Origin: Roseovarius nitratireducens
GTDB lineage: Bacteria; Pseudomonadota; Alphaproteobacteria; Rhodobacterales; Rhodobacteraceae
DNA length: 64,000 nt
Assembly: GCF_002925845.1 (NCBI RefSeq)
Contig: NZ_PDNI01000065.1
Coordinates: forward strand, 1-64,000
Direction of reading: 5' to 3'
Every line of letters begins with the position of its first letter. Position 1 is the first letter of the stretch. Of this stretch, positions 56,653-64,000 are shown piece by piece. A model generated the notes under the pieces. The model worked only from the letters and a program-made list of their open reading frames with translations, did no database searches and was not told where the DNA came from. The translations under genes and the position numbers were made by a program.

Positions 56653-57156
56653 GTGACTGTTACCGGTGCCGTCGTGGACAGCGATGCCTTCCTTGCCGCC
56701 ATGCGACAGGTCGCGGCGACCGTCACCGTGGTAACGACCGACGGGTCGGCGGGGCGCGCGGGTGCAACGGTGAGCGCCTTCACCTCGCTCTCGGCCGATC
56801 CACCCTCGGTCATCGTCTGCCTGCGCGCCGACAGTCGGATCGCACGCACGGTTCTGGATAACCGCGCATTCTGCGTCAACGTCCTGCCCGAGGACGCGGT
56901 AAACGTGGCACGCGCGTTTGCCGGCCCGTCGCCCGACGACCCGGCGGACCGATTCCGTGACCTAGAGATCGCCTACGGGGCGCACGGTCCCCTGCTGCCG
57001 CGCGCCACGAGCTTTTCCTGCGTGCTGATGGAACACGTGCTGCACAACACCCACGCCATCTGCATCGGATCGGTCCGCGCGCTGGCGGTGGCCGGGGAAA
57101 AGCCGCTCACCTATCTCAGCGGCGACTACCACCGCGTGCGCCCACACGAGGGCTGA
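56653..57156 (+). CDS. Flavin reductase-family protein
   Basis: The 167-residue protein has the FMN-binding split-barrel pattern: FLAAMRQVAATVTVVTT, GATVSAFTSLSADPPSVIVCL, RAFCVNVLPED and the C-terminal PLTYLSGDYHRV. Such proteins reduce FMN or FAD with NAD(P)H for a partner monooxygenase. No partner oxygenase is adjacent. The start is a GTG at 56653 with AGGGAG upstream; no ATG fits. Confidence 0.85.
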   Translation: MTVTGAVVDSDAFLAAMRQVAATVTVVTTDGSAGRAGATVSAFTSLSADPPSVIVCLRADSRIARTVLDNRAFCVNVLPEDAVNVARAFAGPSPDDPADRFRDLEIAYGAHGPLLPRATSFSCVLMEHVLHNTHAICIGSVRALAVAGEKPLTYLSGDYHRVRPHEG

Positions 57157-57202
57157 GCACAGCCTCTTGCGTCCGCCCCGACCGCGGTCTAGCACTGCGT
57201 GC

Positions 57203-58420
57203 ATGACCGACACCGCCCTCCCCCAAGACGACAGCCGTGCGCGCCGCAACGTGGCCGTACTTGTGGGTGCACAAGCTGTTCTCGGCGCGCAGATGCCGAT
57301 GATCTTCGTGGTGGGCGGGCTGGCCGGGCAATCGCTCGCCTCCAACCCCTGCTTCGCGACGCTGCCCATCTCGCTCATCGTGCTGGGCTCTATGCTGTCG
57401 GCGACGCCGATGGCGCACGTGATGCAGCGCTTCGGGCGGCGCACGGGCTTCTTCCTTGGCGCGCTTTTCGGCGCGGTGGGCGCTGCGGTGGGTGCGTGGG
57501 GGCTCTATACCGCCTCCTTCCCGGTGTTCCTGCTGGGCAGCTTCCTGACCGGCACGTACATGTCGGCGCAGGGCTTCTACCGCTTCGCCGCCGCCGATAC
57601 GGCAAGCGACGCGTTCCGTCCCAAGGCGATCTCTTACGTGATGGCAGGCGGTCTCCTGAGCGCCATCGTCGGCCCGCAACTGGTCAAGCTCACCTCGATG
57701 AGCATGGTGATCCCGTTTCTCGGCACTTACCTCGCGGTGATCGCGGTCAACCTCGTGGGGGCGCTGCTATTCCTGCTGCTCGACATCCCGCGCCCGCCGG
57801 TGCCGGCGCATGACGCGCCGCGCGGACGCTCGCGGCTCGAATTGCTGAAAACCCCGCGCATCGCCGTGGCGGTGATCTGCGCGACGGTGGCCTATTCGTT
57901 GATGAACCTGGTGATGACCTCGACACCGCTCGCGGTGGTGGGCTGCGGCTTCACGCCCAGCCACGCCGCCGATATCGTGTCGGCGCATGTGCTGGCAATG
58001 TATATCCCGTCGTTTTTCACCGGCCACCTGATTGCGCGATTCGGGGTCGAACGGATCGTGACCACCGGCCTCGTCATCCTCGCGGGCGCCGGCGCGGTGG
58101 CGCTTTCAGGGGTAACGATAGACAGGTTCTACGCCGCGCTCATCCTCTTGGGACTAGGCTGGAATTTCGGCTTTATCGGGGCCACGGCCATGCTTGCAGG
58201 AGAGCACGAGCCGCATGAACGGGGCCGCGTGCAGGGGATGAACGACCTCATCGTGTTCGGCGGCGTGACCTTCGCCTCGCTCGCCTCAGGCGGGCTGATG
58301 AACTGCTCGGGCGGCACAGCAGAGGCCGGCTGGACTGCTGTCAACGTTGCAATGGTGCCGTTCCTTACACTCGCGGGCGGTGCGCTCATCTGGCTGGCGA
58401 TGCGCCCACGCGCGGCCTGA
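57203..58420 (+). CDS. MFS transporter
   Basis: The 405-residue protein has about 12 transmembrane helices and a loop-2 motif AHVMQRFGRRTGFFLG. It belongs to the general MFS fold (GMNDLIVFGGVTFASLASGG near the end). Substrate unknown. The ATG at 57203 lies 46 bases after the flavin reductase, so cotranscription is possible. Confidence 0.85.
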   Translation: MTDTALPQDDSRARRNVAVLVGAQAVLGAQMPMIFVVGGLAGQSLASNPCFATLPISLIVLGSMLSATPMAHVMQRFGRRTGFFLGALFGAVGAAVGAWGLYTASFPVFLLGSFLTGTYMSAQGFYRFAAADTASDAFRPKAISYVMAGGLLSAIVGPQLVKLTSMSMVIPFLGTYLAVIAVNLVGALLFLLLDIPRPPVPAHDAPRGRSRLELLKTPRIAVAVICATVAYSLMNLVMTSTPLAVVGCGFTPSHAADIVSAHVLAMYIPSFFTGHLIARFGVERIVTTGLVILAGAGAVALSGVTIDRFYAALILLGLGWNFGFIGATAMLAGEHEPHERGRVQGMNDLIVFGGVTFASLASGGLMNCSGGTAEAGWTAVNVAMVPFLTLAGGALIWLAMRPRAA

Positions 58421-58480
58421 CCGCTGGCGGCAGCGGCGGATACTGAGTATTTTTGCCAAGAAGAAACCGGGAGCGTGCGC

Positions 58481-58867
58481 ATGATCCGCGAGATTTGGCA
58501 CGGCTACCGCCGCCTGCCCCTCTGGGTTCAGCTCTGGGTGGCGGTGTTTCTCGTGCCAGTAAACGCTGCCTCCCTGACCTTTGTCTCGCACCCCTCTGGC
58601 GTGTGGGTCGCAGCGATGGCGGTGGGCGCCATGCTGCTCAACGGCGCGATCATGCTGGCCGAGCGCGGGTTTTCCAAGCTTATGGCGCTGCCGCATGTGG
58701 CGATCTGGACACCGATGCTGGGGCTGGTGGCGTGGTTGCTGGCGCAGGATATCGCTCCCGCTTACCGGGGCTATCTTCTGATCCTGCTGGCAATTGATAC
58801 AGTGTCGCTGGTCCTTGACGCGCTCGACACGCGCAAATGGCTGTCAGGCGACCGGGAGGTCGCCTGA
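58481..58867 (+). CDS. Hypothetical membrane protein
   Basis: The 128-residue protein has about four hydrophobic segments (LWVQLWVAVFLVPVNAASL, WVAAMAVGAMLLNGAIML, VAIWTPMLGLVAWLLAQD, GYLLILLAIDTVSLVLDAL). The start at 58481 follows GGGAG. Just upstream lies GAGTATTTTTGCCAAGAAGA, resembling the leader of the gene at 16803. No family is recognised. Confidence 0.65.
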   Translation: MIREIWHGYRRLPLWVQLWVAVFLVPVNAASLTFVSHPSGVWVAAMAVGAMLLNGAIMLAERGFSKLMALPHVAIWTPMLGLVAWLLAQDIAPAYRGYLLILLAIDTVSLVLDALDTRKWLSGDREVA

Positions 58868-58880
58868 CCGCGGCCGGGTC

Positions 58881-59753
58881 TCAGCCCAGCTTGCGCAGAC
58901 GCGCCAACAGGCTGGAGGTGTCCCAGCGCCCGCCGCCCATCTTTTGCACGTCCTTGTAGAACTGGTCGACCAGCGCGGTCACCGGCAGGCTCGCGCCCAC
59001 CTCATCGGCGGTATCGAGGCAGATACCCAGATCCTTGCGCATCCAGTCCACCGCGAATCCATGGTTCCACTTGTCATCGAGCATGGTCTCGTAGCGGTTG
59101 GACATCTGCCATGAACCGGCCGCCCCCTGGCTGATAACCTCGACCACCGCGCGCCCGTCGAGCCCTGCCTCCTCTGCGAAATGCAGCGCCTCGCTGAGGC
59201 CCTGAACCAGCCCGGCGATAGCAATCTGGTTGGCCATCTTGGTCATCTGCCCAGCGCCGCTCTCTCCGATGCGGCGGCAGAGCTTGGCATAGACCTGCAT
59301 CACCGGCTCGGCCCGCGCATAGACGGCCTCGTCGCCGCCGCACATGATCGAGAGCTGCCCGTTCTCGGCCCCCGCCTGCCCGCCGGAGACCGGCGCATCG
59401 ACAAAGCCCACGCCGCGCGCCTGCGCCGCCGAATAAAGCTCGCGGGTGACCTTCGCCGATACGGTGGTGTGATCGACGAAGATCGCGCCCTCCGCCATGC
59501 CGGCGAAGGCACCATCATCGCCCAGGCAGACGCTGCGCAGGTCGTCATCGTTGCCTACGCAGGCCATCACAAATTCGGCGCCCTGCGCCGCCTCCCGCGG
59601 TGTGGCGGCAGACCGTCCGCCATGCTCGGCCACCCATTTGTCGGCCTTGGCGGCGGTGCGGTTGAAGACGCAGACCTCGTGGTCCGCCGCCTGAAGATGC
59701 CCGGCCATCGGGTAGCCCATGACGCCCAATCCAAGAAATGCCAGTTTTGCCAT
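58881..59753 (-). CDS. 3-hydroxyisobutyrate dehydrogenase-family oxidoreductase
   Basis: The 290-residue enzyme has the NAD(P) Rossmann motif LGLGVMGYPMAGHL at the N-terminus, the substrate loop DAPVSGGQAGAENG (119-131) and the catalytic Lys171 in GQMTKMANQ. The family oxidises beta-hydroxyacids such as 3-hydroxyisobutyrate, tartronate semialdehyde or related compounds. The substrate cannot be fixed here. GGAGG lies before the ATG at 59753; upstream in-frame codons lack such a site. Confidence 0.88.
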   Translation of the reverse strand: MAKLAFLGLGVMGYPMAGHLQAADHEVCVFNRTAAKADKWVAEHGGRSAATPREAAQGAEFVMACVGNDDDLRSVCLGDDGAFAGMAEGAIFVDHTTVSAKVTRELYSAAQARGVGFVDAPVSGGQAGAENGQLSIMCGGDEAVYARAEPVMQVYAKLCRRIGESGAGQMTKMANQIAIAGLVQGLSEALHFAEEAGLDGRAVVEVISQGAAGSWQMSNRYETMLDDKWNHGFAVDWMRKDLGICLDTADEVGASLPVTALVDQFYKDVQKMGGGRWDTSSLLARLRKLG

Positions 59754-59847
59754 GTCGCTTTCCTCCTGTCGCGTGCCCATTGTCTCGCCCCGGATTTCTG
59801 ACTATCCCCGGCGGGGATGCAAGCACAAACTCGGAAAGGCACCGCCC

Positions 59848-62322
59848 ATGCCGGTGATCCTTAAATGGCTGTTGCGTGCCGCGGGCGGGCTGGTTGCGCT
59901 GGCACTGGTGGCGATGGTTCTCGCCTATATGCTGCTCGCGCGCTCGCTGCCGGATTATGACAAGCGGCTCGCCGTCGAGGGGGTTTCCGACCCGGTCGAG
60001 ATCGTGCGCGACAATGCAAACGTGCCGCATATCTTCGGTGAATCCGACGCCGACACCTTCTTTGGCCTCGGCTATGCCCATGCGCAGGACCGACTGTGGC
60101 AAATGACCATGATGCGCCGCACCGTGCAGGGACGGCTGTCGGAGGTATTCGGGCCGCGTACCGTCAAGATCGACACCACGCTCAGGCGTTTCGATCTCTA
60201 CAATCTCGCGCGGGCCTCGGTCGCTGCGCAAGATGCCGAGACGCTGGCGGCGCTCAAGGCCTATTCCGACGGGGTCAATGCCCGCCTGACCGAGATCAAC
60301 CGTGAGGCGCTGGGGCGTGGTGCACCGGAGCAGTTCATGTTCAACGCCCCCGTGGCCCCGTGGCAGCCTGCCGATTCGATTGCGCTCATCAAGCTGATGG
60401 CGGTGCAATTGTCGGGACATCTGAGCGAGGAGGTGCTTCGCGCGCGCGTCTCGCTTGCGCTCGACGATCAGGACCGGCTCGACGACATCCTCCCGGACGC
60501 GCCCGGCGGCGGCATCGCGGCGTTGCCCGATTACGCAAGCCTGTTCCCCGACGCGGAATTTGCCCGCGCGGCGGAGGCGGATGCCCAAAGCCACCCGCTC
60601 TCGCCCTTCAAGGAGCGCGCATTCGCAGGGGCGTCCAATGCCTGGGCCGCAGCCCCGGACCGCGCCGCATCGGGCGGCACACTGCTGGCCAACGATCCGC
60701 ACCTAGGCTTTTCCGCGCCGTCGATCTGGTATCTTGCGCGACTCGAGCTCGAGACGGGCGGGGTGATCGGCGGCACCATTCCCGGCATACCCGCTATCCT
60801 GACAGGCCGTAGCGCGCGGCTGGGCTGGGGGCTAACCTCGTCCTACCTCGACGATCAGGACGTAGTCATCGAACGGCTCAACCCAGATGATTCGAACCAG
60901 TACCTAACACCCGATGGCTGGGCTCCCTTTCGCACCACGCGCTCGATCGTCGAAGTCAAGGACGCCGACCCCGTCACCCTCACTCTGCGCTGGACGGAAA
61001 ACGGCCCGGTCCTGCCCGGCAGCCACTACGACCTCGGCGAGGTGACGCCGCAGGGCCATGTGGCGGCGGTGAACTGGACAGCGCTCTCGGGCGATGACAC
61101 CACCATGACTGCCGCCATGCGGCTCATGCAGGCGGGGTCGGTCGCCGAGGCGATCAAGAGCACGCGGCTCTTTGTTGCGCCCTCGCAGAACCTGACGGTC
61201 GCAGACGAGACCGGCATCGCGCTCAAGCTCATCGGCGCGATGCCCCGCCGCGACGCTCGCCACGAGAGCGAGGGCCGTATGCCCGCGCGCGGCTGGATTG
61301 CCGAGAACCGCTGGCAGGGGATGCTGCCAACCGCGGCGAACCCGGAATTCATCGACCCCTCGGGCGGCATCCTCGGCAATACCAACAACAAGATCGTGGA
61401 CCGCCCCTTTCCCATGCATGTCAGCCACAACTGGGGCGACACGCAGCGTATCCATCGCTGGCGCGAGCTGATGCAGCGGCGCGAGGTGCATACGCGCGAC
61501 AGTTTCATAGAGGCACAGCTTGACACGGTAAGTTTTACCGCGCGCTCGCTCCTGCCGCTGATCGGGGCGGACCTGTGGTTCACCGGCGAGGCCGCCCCCG
61601 AGGGCACGCCAGAGCGCCTGCGCCAGCGCGCGCTAGAACTGCTGGCCGACTGGAACGGCGAGATGAACGAGCACCTGCCCGAGCCACTTATCTACGCGGC
61701 ATGGATGCGATCACTGATGAAGCGGCTCATCGAGGACGATCTCGGGCCACTTGTACGCGACTTCGATCACCCCGAGCCGGTGTTCATCGAGCGGGTGTTT
61801 CGCGACGTGGACGGGGCGTCGGCATGGTGCGACATCCGGCACTCAGCCGCGCGCGAGACCTGCACTGACATCGCGCGGATGGCGCTCGACGACGCGCTGA
61901 TCTGGATATCCGAGCGCTATGGCCGATCATTGGAAAGCCTGCGATGGGGCGACGCCCACCAGGCCACGCACGATCATCAGGTGCTGGGCGAAGTTCCGCT
62001 CCTGCGCTATTTCGTCAACATCCGCCAATCAACCTCGGGCGGTGACAACACGCTCCTGCGCGGGCGCACCCGCGGCGGTACAGGGCCGGACCCGTTTCAC
62101 AACGTCCACGGGGCGGGCTATCGCGGCGTCTATGATTTCGCCGATCCCGACAGCAGTGTGTTCGTCTCCTCAACCGGCCAGTCGGGTCATTTCCTGAGCC
62201 GCCATTACGACGACCTCGCCCAGCTCTGGAGACGCGGCGAATACATCCCGATGTCTCTAGACGAGGGTCTCGCGCGGGCGGCGGCGGTCGGGGTAACGGT
62301 GCTCGAACCGCGCGGTCAGTGA
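59848..62322 (+). CDS. Membrane-anchored penicillin acylase-family hydrolase
   Basis: The 824-residue protein has an N-terminal hydrophobic helix (about 10-31) instead of a cleavable signal, then the acylase alpha chain. The Ntn nucleophile Ser263 lies in GASNAWA, where autocleavage releases the beta chain with Ser as new N-terminus, and LLANDPHLGFSAPSIWY follows. Relatives cleave N-acyl homoserine lactones, beta-lactam side chains or other amides, so quorum quenching is one possibility. The gene is divergent from the dehydrogenase. Confidence 0.9.
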   Translation: MPVILKWLLRAAGGLVALALVAMVLAYMLLARSLPDYDKRLAVEGVSDPVEIVRDNANVPHIFGESDADTFFGLGYAHAQDRLWQMTMMRRTVQGRLSEVFGPRTVKIDTTLRRFDLYNLARASVAAQDAETLAALKAYSDGVNARLTEINREALGRGAPEQFMFNAPVAPWQPADSIALIKLMAVQLSGHLSEEVLRARVSLALDDQDRLDDILPDAPGGGIAALPDYASLFPDAEFARAAEADAQSHPLSPFKERAFAGASNAWAAAPDRAASGGTLLANDPHLGFSAPSIWYLARLELETGGVIGGTIPGIPAILTGRSARLGWGLTSSYLDDQDVVIERLNPDDSNQYLTPDGWAPFRTTRSIVEVKDADPVTLTLRWTENGPVLPGSHYDLGEVTPQGHVAAVNWTALSGDDTTMTAAMRLMQAGSVAEAIKSTRLFVAPSQNLTVADETGIALKLIGAMPRRDARHESEGRMPARGWIAENRWQGMLPTAANPEFIDPSGGILGNTNNKIVDRPFPMHVSHNWGDTQRIHRWRELMQRREVHTRDSFIEAQLDTVSFTARSLLPLIGADLWFTGEAAPEGTPERLRQRALELLADWNGEMNEHLPEPLIYAAWMRSLMKRLIEDDLGPLVRDFDHPEPVFIERVFRDVDGASAWCDIRHSAARETCTDIARMALDDALIWISERYGRSLESLRWGDAHQATHDHQVLGEVPLLRYFVNIRQSTSGGDNTLLRGRTRGGTGPDPFHNVHGAGYRGVYDFADPDSSVFVSSTGQSGHFLSRHYDDLAQLWRRGEYIPMSLDEGLARAAAVGVTVLEPRGQ

Positions 62323-62386
62323 ATGAAGGCAGGCCGCGCCGGTTGTCCCGACGCAGCCCTCGACCTGGCCATTCCGTGACCGGACC

Positions 62387-63175
62387 TCAGCCCGCCGCCG
62401 CCACCGCCCGGCGCGTCATCACGCCTACGAGATGTGCGCGGTACTCGCCCGAGCCGTGCAAGTCCGAGATCATACCGTCGCCCGACAGGCTCAGGCCCTC
62501 GACCGCGCCCGCCGAGAAATCGGAGCTGAGCGCAGCCTCGGCTTCGGACCAGCGGAACACGCCATCCTCGGACGCACCGGTGACCGCCACGCGCACGCCG
62601 TCCGGGTATTTTGCCACGAACACACCCACGAGCGCGAAGCGCGAGGCCGGCTGGTCGAATTTCTGGTAGCTGGCCTTCTCGGGCACGGGGAACCGCACCT
62701 CTGTGATGATCTCGCCGTCCTCCAGCGCTGTGGCGAACATCCCGTCAAAGAAGTCATCCGCCGCGATCTGCCGGTTGGTGGTCACCACCGTGGCACCCGA
62801 GGCCAACACCGCCGCCGGGTAGCAGGCCGACGGGTCGTTATTGGCGAGGCTGCCGCCAATCGTGCCGCGGTTGCGCACCGCCGGGTCGCCAATATTGGCG
62901 GCGAGGCTAGCCAGCGCCGGATAGGCTCCCGCGCCCTTCGCTACGTCGGCATGGCTGGTGCCCCCGCCGATGCACAGCGCACCGTCGTCGGCGGTACAGA
63001 TGCCCTTGATCTCGTCCACCCCCGACAGTGCGACGAGCCGCGCGGGCGCAGCCAGGCGCGCCTTGAGCGCCGGAATGAGCGTCTGCCCGCCACCCAGCGC
63101 CTGCGACTCCTCGGCGCCCAGCGCCTTCACGGCATCGGCCAGAGTGGTGGGCCGGTCTATCTCGAAAGCATACAT
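62387..63175 (-). CDS. coxM: Molybdenum hydroxylase FAD subunit (CoxM type)
   Basis: The 262-residue FAD-binding subunit passes electrons from the iron-sulphur clusters to its acceptor. Motifs are [22 protein letters not shown] for the FAD pyrophosphate, then [27 protein letters not shown]. It starts 13 bases after the large-subunit stop. CO dehydrogenase-like enzymes include many with other substrates, so the gene name reflects fold and order, not CO oxidation. Confidence 0.88.
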   Translation of the reverse strand: MYAFEIDRPTTLADAVKALGAEESQALGGGQTLIPALKARLAAPARLVALSGVDEIKGICTADDGALCIGGGTSHADVAKGAGAYPALASLAANIGDPAVRNRGTIGGSLANNDPSACYPAAVLASGATVVTTNRQIAADDFFDGMFATALEDGEIITEVRFPVPEKASYQKFDQPASRFALVGVFVAKYPDGVRVAVTGASEDGVFRWSEAEAALSSDFSAGAVEGLSLSGDGMISDLHGSGEYRAHLVGVMTRRAVAAAG

Positions 63176-63188
63176 GTTCTGTCCTCCC

Positions 63189-64000
63189 TCAGCCCTGCAT
63201 CGCCTGCCACACCCGCGACGGCGAGAGCGGCATGTCGATATGGGTGATGTTGCTGCCACCCGTGCGCAGCGCATCCACGACCGCGTTGACCACGGCGGGC
63301 GGGCTGCCAATGGCCCCGGCCTCGCCGCAGCCCTTCACGCCCAGCGGGTTGTGGGTGCAGGGCGTCTGGCAGGAATGATCGACATGGTAGAACGGCACGT
63401 CATCGGCGCGGGGCATGGCGTAATCCATGTAGCTGCCGGTCAGAAGCTGGCCGTTCTCGTCATAGGCGCAGCCCTCGAGCAGCGCCTGCCCGATGCCCTG
63501 CGCAAGGCCCCCGTGCACCTGCCCCTCGACAATCATCGGGTTGACCACGTTGCCGAAATCGTCGGCGGCAGCAAACCGTTCGATGGTTACGCGCCCGGTC
63601 TCGGGATCAACTTCCACCTCGCAGGCATAGGCCCCCGCCGGGTAGGTAAAGTTGGCCGGGTCATAGAACGCCGTCTCTTCCAGCCCCGGCTCGATATCCT
63701 CCAGCGGGTAGTTGTGCGGCACGTAGGCCGCCAGCGTCACGTCGCCCCAGGCCACCGACTTGTCGGTGCCCGCGACCGTGAACTGGCCGTCCTTCAACTC
63801 GATATCGCCCTCCGAGGCCTCCATCAGGTGGGCGGCGATCTTGCGCGCCTTGTTGATGATCTTCTCGGTGGCGCGCACCATCGCCGAGCCGCCGACCGCG
63901 AGGCTGCGCGACCCATAGGTGCCCATGCCCATCGGCACGCGGGCGGTGTCGCCATGCACGATATCCACCTGGTCGGCGTCGATGCCGATCATCTCGGCGA
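63189..64000 (-). CDS. coxL: Molybdenum hydroxylase large subunit (CoxL type), N-terminal part beyond the window
   Basis: Only the C-terminal 270 residues or so are present; the frame runs through the right edge. [14 protein letters not shown] belongs to the molybdopterin-binding region and [20 protein letters not shown] contains the conserved catalytic glutamate (GCGEAG). The active-site loop that separates CO dehydrogenase form I (AYRCSFR) from form II is outside the window, so the substrate cannot be decided. The small iron-sulphur subunit is presumably further upstream. Confidence 0.9.
   Translation of the reverse strand, partial: AEMIGIDADQVDIVHGDTARVPMGMGTYGSRSLAVGGSAMVRATEKIINKARKIAAHLMEASEGDIELKDGQFTVAGTDKSVAWGDVTLAAYVPHNYPLEDIEPGLEETAFYDPANFTYPAGAYACEVEVDPETGRVTIERFAAADDFGNVVNPMIVEGQVHGGLAQGIGQALLEGCAYDENGQLLTGSYMDYAMPRADDVPFYHVDHSCQTPCTHNPLGVKGCGEAGAIGSPPAVVNAVVDALRTGGSNITHIDMPLSPSRVWQAMQG

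Noticed and set aside
1-64000. CRISPR arrays, rRNA genes, prophage or secretion clusters
   Set aside because: No regularly spaced repeats, rRNA sequence or structural phage genes were seen on either strand.

Overview
The window is G+C-rich and gene-dense, and its gene content points to a marine Roseobacter-type member of the Rhodobacteraceae (Alphaproteobacteria). The signs are a PutA with a divergent Lrp-type regulator, an interleaved pccB/pccA/mcmA propionyl-CoA cluster, a mraZ-led cell-wall cluster, a DctPQM TRAP system with DctB/DctD, small Rhodobacteraceae-type lipoproteins, and the palindromic GTCATCCTCGGGCTTGACCC-type repeat. Assignment below family level is not possible from the sequence.

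Layout. 1-1.4 kb: a partial EF-hand protein, then an eroded accessory patch (truncated IS3-type element, frameshifted AlpA-like DNA-binding protein) against the 3' end of tRNA-Leu(UAA). 1.4-7.3 kb: a TPR protein, Lrp-type putR divergent from putA, a rhomboid protease and a GFA-fold protein. 7.3-18.4 kb: propionyl-CoA to succinyl-CoA genes (mcmA, pccA, pccB), all on the minus strand, interleaved with a sulfotransferase-like protein, small lipoproteins, hypothetical proteins and plus-strand DUF4174 and porin genes. The pccB promoter region carries clustered TTTGCAAA-type half-sites like those bound by PccR. 18.6-19.8 kb: a Bcr/CflA efflux pump. 20.6-30.7 kb: the division/cell-wall cluster mraZ-rsmH-ftsL-ftsI-murE-murF-mraY-murD. 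It is broken by about 1 kb of repeats and a TPR pseudogene between mraY and murD, and it stops at murD. 30.8-35.7 kb: ribD, nrdR, hypothetical proteins, a TerB-like protein, an 0.84-kb gene-poor stretch and a kinase-fold phosphotransferase. 35.9-37.6 kb: a secreted-type RTX/Hint protein. 37.8-40.6 kb: DUF2927 lipoprotein, 55-residue membrane protein and CoxE-type VWA protein, tightly spaced. 40.6-49.3 kb: housekeeping genes (PIN protein, rRNA methyltransferase, glnE, YbaK, RDD, bpt, DsbD-N-like). 49.4-56.5 kb: yqgE, then dctB-dctD-dctP-dctQ-dctM for C4-dicarboxylate uptake. 56.6-64 kb: flavin reductase, MFS transporter, membrane protein, 3-hydroxyisobutyrate-dehydrogenase-type enzyme, membrane-anchored penicillin-acylase homologue, and two subunits of a CoxL/CoxM-type molybdenum hydroxylase running off the right end.

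Most of the window is ordinary. The best leads are: a DctD-type regulator that lacks the Walker A lysine and the GAFTGA loop but sits beside two perfect tandem dyads upstream of dctP; a pair of MITE-like elements with 18-bp terminal inverted repeats; two triplets of exactly 11-bp direct repeats, one running into the ybaK start codon; the PccR-like site cluster; and the DUF2927/micromembrane/VWA trio. No new defence or biosynthetic system is convincingly visible.
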